Source: Variovorax sp. DXTD-1
GTDB lineage: Bacteria > Pseudomonadota > Gammaproteobacteria > Burkholderiales > Burkholderiaceae_C
Assembly: GCF_003984625.1 (NCBI RefSeq)
Contig: NZ_RWKH01000034.1
Coordinates: forward strand, 1 to 41,247
Reading direction: 5' to 3'
Length of the DNA: 41,247 nt
The translations under genes were made by a program, and so were the position numbers. Below, one piece after another: positions 28,788-38,098 of this stretch (its first letter is position 1; each line of letters opens with the position of its first letter). Under the pieces are notes generated by a model. That model searched no databases, had not been told where the DNA came from, and saw only the letters and a list, made by a program, of their open reading frames with translations.

Positions 28788-29489
28788 TTGGACTCCGCAT
28801 CCAGACCCGTGGAGCAGCGTGCGCTCCGCGTTCCGCTGCGTTCTTCTTCCGCCTCCATCACGCTGGAGGCGGACCTGAGCTTGCCCGCCGCATGCAGCGG
28901 CATCGTGCTGTTTGCGCACGGCAGCGGCAGCAGCCGCTTCAGCCCGCGCAACCGCCAGGTTGCCGAAAGCCTCAATGCGGCAAAGCTGGCCACGCTGCTC
29001 GTCGACCTGCTGACGCCCGACGAGGAAGCCGAGGACGAACGCACGCGCGAGCTGCGCTTCGACATTGCCATGCTGGCCGATCGGCTGGTCGGGCTGACCG
29101 ATTGGCTGCGCAGCCATGAGCAAACCGCCCGCTTGCGAATCGGCTACTTCGGCGCGAGCACCGGTGCCGGTGCCGCGCTGGTGGCCGCAGCGCAGCGGCC
29201 CGATGCGGTGGATGCAGTGGTGTCTCGCGGCGGCCGCCCGGACCTGGCCGGCGCGTCATTGGAGCGCGTGCGCGCACCCACGCTGCTGATCGTCGGCGGC
29301 AACGACGGGCCGGTGATCGACATGAACTGGCAGGCCGCTGCGGCGCTGCGCTGCGAGAAGCGGCTGTCCATCGTGCCGGGTGCGACACACCTGTTCGAAG
29401 AGCCCGACGCGCTCGGCGCCGTTTCCACATTGGCTCGCGACTGGTTCAAGAGCCATCTCAACCAACCCAGGAACCACGCAAAGGAGTAA
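28788..29489 (+). CDS. Alpha/beta hydrolase, dienelactone-hydrolase type
   Basis: The start is taken as TTG 28788 behind GGGGG, giving 233 residues, near the family length. The fold is visible: oxyanion segment VLFAHGSGSS (about 40-49), nucleophile elbow GYFGASTGAGAAL with Ser124, acid Asp173 in LLIVGGNDGPV, and His201 in PGATHLFEEP. The Ser-Asp-His order and spacing fit the dienelactone hydrolase/phosphoribosyltransferase-linked hydrolase group; the usual Cys nucleophile of classical DLH is Ser here. Substrate unknown. A DUF427 gene follows after 6 bases, so they are probably cotranscribed. Confidence 0.82.
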   Translation: MDSASRPVEQRALRVPLRSSSASITLEADLSLPAACSGIVLFAHGSGSSRFSPRNRQVAESLNAAKLATLLVDLLTPDEEAEDERTRELRFDIAMLADRLVGLTDWLRSHEQTARLRIGYFGASTGAGAALVAAAQRPDAVDAVVSRGGRPDLAGASLERVRAPTLLIVGGNDGPVIDMNWQAAAALRCEKRLSIVPGATHLFEEPDALGAVSTLARDWFKSHLNQPRNHAKE

Positions 29490-29495
29490 CGCGAA

Positions 29496-29882
29496 ATGAG
29501 CGGCAAGTCACCAGGGCATCAGAAGTGGCCCGATCACAAGGTACGCGAAGAACCGGTTGAACAATCGATGGAGGTCGAAGTCGAAGGAGCCATCGTCGCC
29601 AGCTCGAAGAACGTCATCAAGGTTGTCGAAGACAAGTCGCCGGTGCGCTACTACTTTCCGCGCGCCGACGTCCGCCTGGAGAAGCTGAAGCGCTCGCAGA
29701 CCACCACCGAATGTCCCTTCAAGGGCCATGCGAGCTACTACAGCCTGAACCTGGGCGAGCGGCAACTCGACGATGCCGTGTGGGCGTACGAGGATCCGTA
29801 CGACGAACACCAGGCGCTGAAAGAGCGCGTGGCGTTCTACGACGACAAGTATCCGGAGATCCATGTCCGCCCGAAGAGCTGA
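29496..29882 (+). CDS. DUF427 domain protein
   Basis: The 128-residue product has the DUF427 features: VEVEVEGAIVASSKNVIKVVE, then VRYYFPRADVRLEKLKRSQT, TECPFKGHASYYSLNLGER with the single Cys, and WAYEDPYDEHQALKERVAFY near the end. DUF427 is a small beta-barrel-like domain of unknown function, common in bacteria and fungi. ATG 29496 lies 6 bases after the hydrolase stop (AAGGAG before it). A joint role with the hydrolase is suggested only by position. Confidence 0.88.
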   Translation: MSGKSPGHQKWPDHKVREEPVEQSMEVEVEGAIVASSKNVIKVVEDKSPVRYYFPRADVRLEKLKRSQTTTECPFKGHASYYSLNLGERQLDDAVWAYEDPYDEHQALKERVAFYDDKYPEIHVRPKS

Positions 29883-29899
29883 GCCGATGGGACAACGCT

Positions 29900-29974
29900 C
29901 CCGCTGTAGTTCAACGGACAGAATGCGGCCTTCCGAAGGCCGAGATCCAGGTTCGATTCCTGGCGGCGGGGCCA
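29900..29974 (+). tRNA. tRNA-Arg (anticodon CCG)
   Basis: A 75-base cloverleaf with encoded CCA. The acceptor CCCGCTG pairs with CGGCGGG (one T·G), starting with the less common C1-G72 pair. The D stem is GTTC/GAAT, the anticodon stem CGGCC/GGCCG with loop TTCCGAA (anticodon CCG, reading CGG), and the T stem CCAGG/CCTGG with TTCGATT. It lies 17 bases after the DUF427 stop. Confidence 0.95.
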
Positions 29975-29978
29975 CGTG

Positions 29979-30001
29979 TGTGCGGCAAGATTTGCCGCAC
30001 A
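29979..30001 (+). terminator. Hairpin after tRNA-Arg
   Basis: TGTGCGGCAA (29979-29988) pairs perfectly with TTGCCGCACA (29992-30001) over the three-base loop GAT. There is no T-run, so it may be a transcript-end or processing hairpin rather than an intrinsic terminator. The remaining bases to 30127 hold no gene. Confidence 0.6.
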
Positions 30002-30127
30002 ACTCGCAGCGGCCCGCCCCGCGCACCAGCGCACGGCCGCGGCAATCATCGAGTCGCCCCAGACAAGCGCCCCGACGGGCACCACGCTTGCCGCACACCT
30101 GCCAACGATATCGAGAAGGAGCCCCCT

Positions 30128-30955
30128 ATGCCATCAGCCGGCACGTCCGTGAAAGCACCGCATCCAGGAACACAAGGCGCTGCCGGCACCCGGTTGCATG
30201 GCAAGGTCGCGCTGGTCACCGGCGCGGCGCAGGGCATCGGGAAGGGAATCGCCTTGCGGCTTGCGCAGGAAGGCGCGGACATCGTCCTGCATGTGCGGCA
30301 CGACGATGAACGTGCGCGCGAAGCCGCTGGAGAAATCGGCGCCTTGGGCCGTGCCTGCGAGGTCGTTCCCGCCGACCTCGCCGGCACCGCCGCTGTAGAG
30401 CAGTTGATGCAGCGCGCGCTCGCGCGTTTTGCGGCGATCGACGTCCTCGTCAACAACGCAGGCATCGAGCGGCATGCGGGCTTCCTTGCAGTGAGCGAAG
30501 AAGACTACGACGCCGTGCTCGATGTGAACCTGAAAGGTCCGTTCTTCCTGACGCAGGCCTTTGCCCAGGCGCTTGCTTCAACAGGCCGGCCCGGCAGGAT
30601 CATCAACATCAGCTCGGTGCACGAGGAGCTGCCCTTCCCCAATTTCGCGGCCTACTGCGCAAGCAAGGGCGGCTTGAAGATGCTGATGCGAAACATCGCG
30701 GTCGAGCTCGCGCCGCTCGGCATCACGGTCAACAATGTTGCGCCGGGCGCAATTCGCACGCCCATCAACGCCGATCTGCTGGGCGAGTCTGAAAAGCTGC
30801 AGCGGCTCATAGGCCAGATTCCCCTCGGCCGCATGGGCGAGCCGGGCGATGTGGCGGGCGCCGTCGCCTTCCTGGCGTCGGACGATGCCAGCTACATCAC
30901 CGGCAGCAGCCTGGTCGTGGACGGCGGGTTGCTGTGGAACTACCAGGAGCAGTGA
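30128..30955 (+). CDS. Short-chain dehydrogenase/reductase
   Basis: ATG 30128 behind GAGAAGGAG gives 275 residues. The NAD(P)-binding motif TGAAQGIG is at 31-38, NNAG at 109-112, and the catalytic Ser162/Ser163 with Tyr176 and Lys180 (ISSVHEELPFPNFAAYCASK). The sequence PGAIRTPINADLLGESEKLQ and the end ITGSSLVVDGGLLWNYQEQ match the glucose-1-dehydrogenase-like classical SDR group. An N-terminal stretch of about 24 residues precedes the fold and has no motif. The substrate is not deducible. Neighbours are tRNA-Arg and a convergent methyltransferase gene. Confidence 0.9.
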   Translation: MPSAGTSVKAPHPGTQGAAGTRLHGKVALVTGAAQGIGKGIALRLAQEGADIVLHVRHDDERAREAAGEIGALGRACEVVPADLAGTAAVEQLMQRALARFAAIDVLVNNAGIERHAGFLAVSEEDYDAVLDVNLKGPFFLTQAFAQALASTGRPGRIINISSVHEELPFPNFAAYCASKGGLKMLMRNIAVELAPLGITVNNVAPGAIRTPINADLLGESEKLQRLIGQIPLGRMGEPGDVAGAVAFLASDDASYITGSSLVVDGGLLWNYQEQ

Positions 30956-30981
30956 CGGGAGCAGTGTGCCCGTGGGCCGCA

Positions 30982-31671
30982 CTAGCGGCGGTTGTTCAGC
31001 ACCACCAGCTTCGAAAGGCCGAACAGGTTGACCGGCTCGACGCTCAGCACCTGCCAGTCATGGGAAAGTATCTGCTCGTCATATCTGAAGTCGGAGCGAA
31101 ACCCCACGTGCTCGGCCGCCGAGTGAACGGCGCGCTCCAGAAGCCACCACAGCTTGCTGCCGCTGAAGTGGTTGAGCACCACGATGGTTCCACCTGGCTT
31201 GCACACGCGGCGGATCTCGCGCACGAGTTCGGCCGGCCGCGGCGTCACGGACAGCACATAAGGCACGGTCACGCAATCGAAAGCGCCATCGGGAAAGCGC
31301 ATGCGCTCGGCATTCATGTGCTCGATGCTGATGTCGTGGTGCGGCAGGTGGGCCGCGCGCTCCCGCGCGCGGTCGAGCATGTCATGCGAGAGATCGATGC
31401 CCACGATCTTGCATTGGGGCGGATAGCCCGCCAGCGCCAAGCCGGTCCCCACGCCGACTTCGAGCAGCGATGCCGGCTGCAGCATGCGAACGACCTCCGC
31501 CATGCGCTTGCGCCCGGGCTCCAGCACCTGGCCGAACAACGTGTCGTACAGCGGCGCGAGCCGGTCGTAGGTACGTGCGACGCCGGCCTCCGACACCGGT
31601 GCTTGCGGTTGCGAGCGATCGTCGTCGCGCGTTGCGCCATGGTCACCGGATCGTGCTCTGCTTTCCGTCAT
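30982..31671 (-). CDS. PmtA-like class I SAM methyltransferase
   Basis: The 229-residue product begins with a 30-residue disordered stretch, then VARTYDRLAPLYDTLFGQVL, which resembles the start of bacterial phosphatidylethanolamine N-methyltransferases (PmtA). SAM motif I is EVGVGTGLAL (71-80), motif II VGIDLSHDMLDRA, and motif IV DCVTVPYVLSVTP. The later segment VREIRRVCKPGGTIVVLNHF is typical. Phosphatidylcholine synthesis by methylation is plausible, yet other small-molecule or ubiquinone-type methyltransferases share the fold. It converges on the SDR gene with 26 bases between. Confidence 0.8.
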   Translation of the reverse strand: MTESRARSGDHGATRDDDRSQPQAPVSEAGVARTYDRLAPLYDTLFGQVLEPGRKRMAEVVRMLQPASLLEVGVGTGLALAGYPPQCKIVGIDLSHDMLDRARERAAHLPHHDISIEHMNAERMRFPDGAFDCVTVPYVLSVTPRPAELVREIRRVCKPGGTIVVLNHFSGSKLWWLLERAVHSAAEHVGFRSDFRYDEQILSHDWQVLSVEPVNLFGLSKLVVLNNRR

Positions 31672-31830
31672 CTTTTTCAGTTCCTGGGTGGGCGGAGTTC
31701 CGCCTGGTTACGCTTCCGGCGTACACGGCAAGCGGGGTGCCCGGCGCGGGGCAGAGTTTGCGGGCATGCGGGTTGCCTCGAAGCGCCCTGGCACGGCAAG
31801 AGAGGCCGATTGCACGCCGAGGATTTTTCG

Positions 31831-32055
31831 ATGACCCAGAATATCAACAACCCTGCGCCGTCTCCCTTATCTCCCCGCTCCCGCAAGGGCCACAAGAGCC
31901 ATGCGGAGCACGAGGGCGACGAGGCGCCGCCAGGCACGGCCCAGACCGCCGAGGGCATCTGTCCGCGCTGCGGCGGCTCGGGGCAAGCCGGCAATGGGCC
32001 TTGTCCGGACTGCGATGGCACCGGCACGGTGACCGTGAACGTCGGCGACGCCTGA
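31831..32055 (+). CDS. DnaJ-type zinc-finger microprotein
   Basis: ATG 31831 gives 74 residues. A disordered, Ser/Pro/His-rich N half precedes a C-terminal half with two CxxCxGxG repeats: CPRCGGSG (44-51) and CPDCDGTG (58-65). In DnaJ these repeats form zinc-binding hairpins that hold unfolded protein; here there are just two, enough for one zinc site, with no J domain. A chaperone-associated or RNA/protein-binding role is possible. It is divergent from the methyltransferase gene, 159 bases away, and is followed by the convergent end of the frameshifted gene. Confidence 0.75.
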   Translation: MTQNINNPAPSPLSPRSRKGHKSHAEHEGDEAPPGTAQTAEGICPRCGGSGQAGNGPCPDCDGTGTVTVNVGDA

Positions 32056-32097
32056 AGCCCTGGCGCGAGTCGCTCGCCTGCAGAAGCTGCGCGAGCA

Positions 32098-33520
32098 CTA
32101 GCCGCCCGGAGCCTCCCGGCACTGGGCGACGGACGCCAGCAGATCGGCCGGATGCAGCATGGCCGCGCGCGCCTTTCGCGCGGTGTCGTATTGATGCAGC
32201 GCAGCCCGCAGCCGCGGCTCTGTTGTGAGCGCATTCCATACCTGTTCGAGAGAAGCGGGCGATGGCAGCTCGCCTGCAAGGAGCTGGTGCGCGAAGGCGA
32301 GGCTCGCGGGCTCCCCAAGCAGCACGGCCTTGCTTGCCGCGCTCAACAACGGTGGATACGCTTCGGGCGGCTGCCGAGCAGCAATAGATCACGTGCGGCG
32401 GCAATGAGTCGCCGTCGGGCTGCAGCCGTTGCAGCGATGCGCCATGGATGCGCGCGACCCCATCGACAGATGCAAAGGCGTAGGTCGTCTCGGAGCGTGC
32501 CTCCGCCAGGCGCCGCAAGCCGCGCAGCAAGCGCGAGAAATCGGCTGTGGCAGCAGCAGGGGAGGCCTTGATCTCTGCAAGAAGAACGAGTTCGTCGCCG
32601 TCGCCCGTGCTGCTGCGCACCATCGCGGCGTCCCATTCTTCCTTGGCCTTGCTTGCCTCGCCCGGAAAAGCGGGAGGGTTCCGAAGGCTCTGCACGACGC
32701 GATAGTTCGCAACACCTTTTTCACGCTGATTCAGCGCATCCGCAATCTTGCGGAGCGCCTGCACGCCGGTTTCCTCGGCATCCTCGCCCCGGCGGGCCGA
32801 CGTGCGCCCCTTGGCGAGGGCGGCATGGCTGCCGGCCATCGGCCCCTGGCGTTCGCAAAGCGCCTGGTAGCGCCGCACGGCATCCATGTGCAGCAAGCGG
32901 CTGCCGCGCACCAGCCGCTCCAGAGCAGGGTTGGAAAGAATGGCTCGCAGCGCGGGATGCAAGTTTTGCTGTGCAGAGAGATTTCGGGCTAGCAGACTCT
33001 CGATGGCGCGCGCGAGCTCTTCCCATGAGTCCCCCGCCGCCAAGCCGTGCAACCGCGCCAGTGCGTCGCGCACTTCATCGGCCGGCATCTTCCGCAACTT
33101 GCCCGGATGCGCGATGGCATTCGTCGCTGCCCTGATGGCACGCTGGTCGGCCTCTCGCTGCCTGGACAGCTCCGCGTGTTCACGAACCGCCGGGTCCTGC
33201 ACCTGCATCACCAGTGCCTGGAAAGCCGGGTCCCCGCCTTCGGCCGCCAGCGCCTTGCGGATCAGCTGCGCCAGCGCCTCGGTAAAAAGCGACCGGACGG
33301 AAACCGGCGGCGGCACCTCAAGCTCCTCCTGCCCGATGCGAACGGCCTCGATCGCAAAGGCCAGGGCCGCATCCGTGCTGCTTGCCGCGGCCACGCCCGC
33401 ATCCGCCGGCAAGGGCGGCATGCGGTACCTGCGCGGCGCGGCGTGCAGGGCGGCCAGAAGAAGGGTGTCGGAGTGCTGCAATTCGGTTTCAGGCTTTTGC
33501 CGCGAGTTCGGGTGGAGCAT
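32098..33520 (-). pseudogene. Frameshifted gene, helical protein with PD-(D/E)xK-like motif
   Basis: From ATG 33520 the frame codes about 380 residues up to HVIYCC (near 32375); in the next frame (+1) the protein continues with QPPEAYPPLLSAASKAVLLG and SLEQVWNALTTEPRLRAALH to a stop at 32098-32100. The first frame itself runs on to 31844, but that tail is Arg/Ala/Gly-rich, has no helical pattern, and overlaps the zinc-finger gene on the other strand. Thus a one-base shift near 32340-32388 best explains the data. The first part is mostly helical; residues 297 and 316-318 (Asp297, then Glu-Ile-Lys in LVLLAEIKAS) resemble the PD-(D/E)xK nuclease pattern. Family not recognised. It could be a true pseudogene, a sequencing error or programmed shift. 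Confidence 0.6.
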
Positions 33521-33573
33521 CGCATGCCTGCAGAAGCCACGCCGCGGGCATGCGGTTTGCCGATGATTCCGGC

Positions 33574-33963
33574 ATGACGAAGAACACCGAACAGTGGCAC
33601 CGCAAGCTCGACGAACGGGCGGCCGAGCTCGAGTCCGAATTGAGGACCGCCAAGGCCGATGAAGCCGAGGCGCCCACCCGAACCCCGCACGTGCAAGTGC
33701 CGGACACGGTCGATGCAGCCGAAGAGCGGCTCCGCGGCGCGCTGCGAAGCGCCGAAATGGATCGCGACGTTGCCGAGCTCCGCGACATCGAAGCCGCCAG
33801 GGAGCGGCTGCGCAACGGTGAATTTGGTACCTGCGTGGACTGCGGCGCGCAGATTCCGGCCGAAAGGCTCAATGCCATGCCGGCCTCGGCCCGCTGCGTC
33901 GAATGCCAGGAGCGCTACGAGCGCACGCACCCCATCGAAATCCGCCTGCCGCCGGCGCTTTGA
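33574..33963 (+). CDS. DksA/TraR-type zinc-finger protein
   Basis: ATG 33574 gives 129 residues; ATG 33550 would add eight. A helical N-terminal part (about 5-80, coiled-coil type) is followed by a C4 zinc finger with Cys87, Cys90, Cys108 and Cys111 (CVDCGAQIPAERLNAMP then CVECQ). This is the DksA/TraR family, whose members reach into the RNA polymerase secondary channel and modify transcription initiation, often in stress. The canonical DksA acidic tip (DxxDxA) is not clearly seen, so its effect on polymerase may differ. It is divergent from the frameshifted gene and convergent with groEL. Confidence 0.85.
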   Translation: MTKNTEQWHRKLDERAAELESELRTAKADEAEAPTRTPHVQVPDTVDAAEERLRGALRSAEMDRDVAELRDIEAARERLRNGEFGTCVDCGAQIPAERLNAMPASARCVECQERYERTHPIEIRLPPAL

Positions 33964-33992
33964 ACCCAAGGCCGGGGCCAGTCAAAAGTACA

Positions 33993-34018
33993 AGCGGCGT
34001 CCCGCAAGGGACGCCGCT
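33993..34018. terminator. Hairpin between the convergent DksA-like and groEL genes
   Basis: AGCGGCGTCCC (33993-34003) pairs perfectly with GGGACGCCGCT (34008-34018) over GCAA, a GNRA tetraloop. It lies centrally between two converging genes, so it probably ends both transcripts. The flanks lack a clean T-run on either strand. Confidence 0.7.
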
Positions 34019-34048
34019 CGGCACTTCAAGAAGAAGCGTGCAACGGGC

Positions 34049-35674
<1,626 letters not shown>

Positions 35675-35713
35675 TTTTTCATCACTCCTTTCACAACGGG
35701 TTTCTGGACATCA

Positions 35714-36034
35714 TCAGGCGACGCGCTTCAGGCCGCCGCGTTCGCCGGTGTCGACAACCGCGAGCACATCGTCCTCGCGCATCACCAGCAGTTCCTCGTC
35801 TTCGACCTTGACCGTCTGCCCCGCGTACTTGGCAAAGAGCACCTGGTCGCCCGCCTTCAGGTGCAAGGGGCGCAGGGTGCCGTCCGCAAGCAGCTTCCCT
35901 TGGCCCACCGAGAGCACCTCGCCCTGTTCGGGCTTCTCCGCGGCGGAGTCGGGAATCACGATGCCGGAAGCCGTCTTGCGCTGCTGTTCGATCCGCTTGA
36001 CGATCACCCGGTCGTACAGAGGATGAAGTTTCAT
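35714..36034 (-). CDS. groES: 10 kDa co-chaperonin GroES
   Basis: GroES caps the GroEL ring. Start ATG 36034 follows TAGGAGA; TTG 36040 would add two residues. The 106-residue product has the standard core: KLHPLYDRVIVKRIEQQRKT, ASGIVIPDSAAEKPEQGEVL, the glycine-rich segment VGQGKLLADGTLRPLHLKAG, and VLFAKYAGQTVKVEDEELLV. It exceeds the usual 96-97 residues by about ten at the C terminus (DTGERGGLKRVA). No CIRCE operator precedes it; a candidate sigma-32 promoter does. Confidence 0.96.
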   Translation of the reverse strand: MKLHPLYDRVIVKRIEQQRKTASGIVIPDSAAEKPEQGEVLSVGQGKLLADGTLRPLHLKAGDQVLFAKYAGQTVKVEDEELLVMREDDVLAVVDTGERGGLKRVA

Positions 36035-36105
36035 GTTCAATCTCCTAAGCGATACAGGTCATCAAAAAAGTTGAACCGGCACCGAGAAATGCCGGCGCGC
36101 GAGAG

Positions 36106-36132
36106 CTATGGGCTGGCGGCCAGCGCTTCAAG
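36106..36132 (-). promoter_or_regulatory. Candidate heat-shock (sigma-32) promoter of groES-groEL
   Basis: Reading the - strand, CTTGAA (36132-36127) is followed 14 bases later by CCCAT (36112-36108). This matches the RpoH consensus (CTTGAA ... CCCCAT) in sequence and roughly in spacing. Transcription would start near 36099, leaving a leader of about 65 bases that contains a hairpin (CCGGCA 36076-36081 with TGCCGG 36090-36095). Confidence 0.6.
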
Positions 36133-36167
36133 AGGCCGCGCCGCAAATTTTTTTGTGACGATTTTTT

Positions 36168-36824
36168 TCAGCCGCCGCCAAGCAGGATGCGGTCCGCACG
36201 GCCCAGCCGGTAGACAGTGCGGCGCGCCGCATCGTCGCCATGCAGCGGCTGGGGCATCACGGGGCAGGGCAGCGGGCGCCCGCCGCTCTCGTCGAGCGTG
36301 TCGTCGCCATCGTCTTGCACTTCGGCCCAGATGCCGCGCTTGCGCGGGCGGAACAGCCAGCGCAGGTAGCCCCGGTGCGCGGCAAGCCGCATCAGCTCTT
36401 CGCGGTCGGGCGCATCGGCCATGACGTGGCCGTTGTCGCTGTCGTCGTCTTCGTAGTAGCCAAAGGCGCGTCGGCCGTCGCTCACTTCGGTTGCGGGCGC
36501 GCCCAGCCGCCACCATGCCGGCCGCTCCAGCCGCTCGACGTCCCAGGCGCCGAGCTGCCACGCCGCCTCGAGCAGCGATTGCTCGAGCGCGTCGAATGCA
36601 TCGAGCACGCCCGGTGGCATGTCGAACTGCGCCATCCATTGCGGCACCGGCCGTGCGGGCAGTTCGAGGCCCGGCAGATGCAGGGGCGTCTGCCGGAAGA
36701 AGCCGTGCCAGTGCAGGGACAGCAACGCAGGCGCTTCTTCACGGGCCACGGCGGTCACGGTCACCGCATACAGCGGCAGCCGCATCGCGTCGGACTGGTC
36801 AGCAACGGTTTCGAGAATGTTCAT
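36168..36824 (-). CDS. Unrecognised protein upstream of groES
   Basis: ATG 36824 follows GGAGG at 6-7 bases and gives 218 residues; an upstream in-frame start would add eight. I do not recognise the family. The protein is soluble with no membrane helix. Its N-terminal third contains LHWHGFFRQTPLHLPGLELP, a tryptophan-rich middle (AAWQLGAWDVERLERPAWWR), a short acidic stretch (YYEDDDSDNGHV), and a basic patch (RWLFRPRKRGIWAEV). It ends in GRADRILLGGG. The stop is 134 bases upstream of the groES start, same strand, with the candidate heat-shock promoter in between, so it may be transcribed separately. Confidence 0.55.
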   Translation of the reverse strand: MNILETVADQSDAMRLPLYAVTVTAVAREEAPALLSLHWHGFFRQTPLHLPGLELPARPVPQWMAQFDMPPGVLDAFDALEQSLLEAAWQLGAWDVERLERPAWWRLGAPATEVSDGRRAFGYYEDDDSDNGHVMADAPDREELMRLAAHRGYLRWLFRPRKRGIWAEVQDDGDDTLDESGGRPLPCPVMPQPLHGDDAARRTVYRLGRADRILLGGG

Positions 36825-37024
36825 CAAGAGACCTCCAATGCAACGCAAAAAAATCTAGAACAAGCCGGCGCCGGCTGCAAGCGGCGAACGCCGCAGGGGC
36901 GCTTTTGAATGCTCTTGAAATTAAAAACAGCCGCATCAAAATTACAGCCCGGATGCCTCGCGCCTCCGTTTCTTCGCCCTCATTCCTTGTTCATTCATTT
37001 CCTCCCGAGGAGACTGTCTTGACG

Positions 37025-38095
37025 ATGAAGATCGCGCAGATCGCACCCCTCTACGAAGGCGTTCCGCCGCGGCTTTACGGCGGCACCGAACGGGTCGTCG
37101 CCCACCTGGCCAACGCGCTTGTCGACCAGGGCCACGAGGTCACGCTTTTCGCTTCGGCGGACACCCAGACCCGGGCCCAGCTGGCCCCCATGCGCGCGCA
37201 GGCCCTGCGCCTGGACCCTGCGCCGCTGAAGTCCGACCTGGCCAGCCACCTGAGCATGCTTCACGAAGTGCGGCGACGAGCGCACCAGTTCGACGTGCTG
37301 CATTTCCATGTCGACCTGATGCACTTTCCGTTCTTCGAGGACATGGCGGGCCGCACGCTCACCACGCTTCATGGCCGGCTCGACATTGCCGATCTGCCCG
37401 GCGCCTACATGCGCTGGAGCCGCTATCCGCTGGTCTCCATCTCGCGCCACCAACGCAAGCCGCTGCCTTTTGCCAACTGGTTCGCAACCATTCCCCACGG
37501 GCTGGACGAAACGCCCTATGCCTTCCAGCCCAAGCCTGACGGATACCTGGCGTTCCTGGGGCGCATCGCGCCCGAGAAGCGGCCCGACCGCGCCATCGAG
37601 ATCGCGAAGAAAGCGGGGCTCCCGCTCAAGATCGCGGCCAAGGTCGATGCGGCCGATGCGAGCTACTTTGCGCAAAAGATCAAGCCGATGCTCGACCATC
37701 CGCTGGTCGAATTCATCGGCGAGATCGGCGATGCCGATAAGGCGAAATTTCTCGGCGGTGCGCGTGCGCTGCTCTTCCCCATCGATTGGCCGGAGCCCTT
37801 TGGCCTGGTCATGATCGAGGCCATGGCTTGCGGCACGCCGGTGATCGGGTGGCGCTGCGGCTCGGTGCCCGAGGTGATCGAGCACGGTGTGAGTGGTCTC
37901 ATTGTCGAAGACGAGTCGCAAGCGCTGGAGGCGGTGCGCGCCATCGGCAAGCTCGACCGGCACCGCGTGCGCGAGGCGTTCGAAAGCAGGTTCTCCGCGC
38001 ATGCGATGGCAAGTGCCTACGTGGAGCAATACAAGCGGCTGATCGGCGGTGGAGTGCTTCCGCCGCAAGACCATGTCTATCACGAGGCGGCCTGA
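37025..38095 (+). CDS. GT4-family glycosyltransferase
   Basis: ATG 37025 gives 356 residues; TTG 37019 lies at a better distance from GAGGAG and would add two. The fold is GT-B: N-terminal domain starting MKIAQIAPLYEGVPPRLYGG and TERVVAHLANALVDQGHEVT, C-terminal donor-binding domain with GYLAFLGRIAPEKRPDRAIE and the EX7E motif (Glu257 and Glu265 in EPFGLVMIEAMACGTPVIG). This form is common in the group annotated as glycogen-synthase-like or trehalose/glucan transferases. The debranching-type glucosidase starts three bases after its stop, so the pair likely works on one glucan. Donor and acceptor are not deducible. Confidence 0.9.
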   Translation: MKIAQIAPLYEGVPPRLYGGTERVVAHLANALVDQGHEVTLFASADTQTRAQLAPMRAQALRLDPAPLKSDLASHLSMLHEVRRRAHQFDVLHFHVDLMHFPFFEDMAGRTLTTLHGRLDIADLPGAYMRWSRYPLVSISRHQRKPLPFANWFATIPHGLDETPYAFQPKPDGYLAFLGRIAPEKRPDRAIEIAKKAGLPLKIAAKVDAADASYFAQKIKPMLDHPLVEFIGEIGDADKAKFLGGARALLFPIDWPEPFGLVMIEAMACGTPVIGWRCGSVPEVIEHGVSGLIVEDESQALEAVRAIGKLDRHRVREAFESRFSAHAMASAYVEQYKRLIGGGVLPPQDHVYHEAA

Positions 38096-38098
38096 GCG

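Noticed and set aside
36035..36167. CIRCE (HrcA) operator before groES
   Set aside because: TTAGCACTC-N9-GAGTGCTAA is not present in the spacer.
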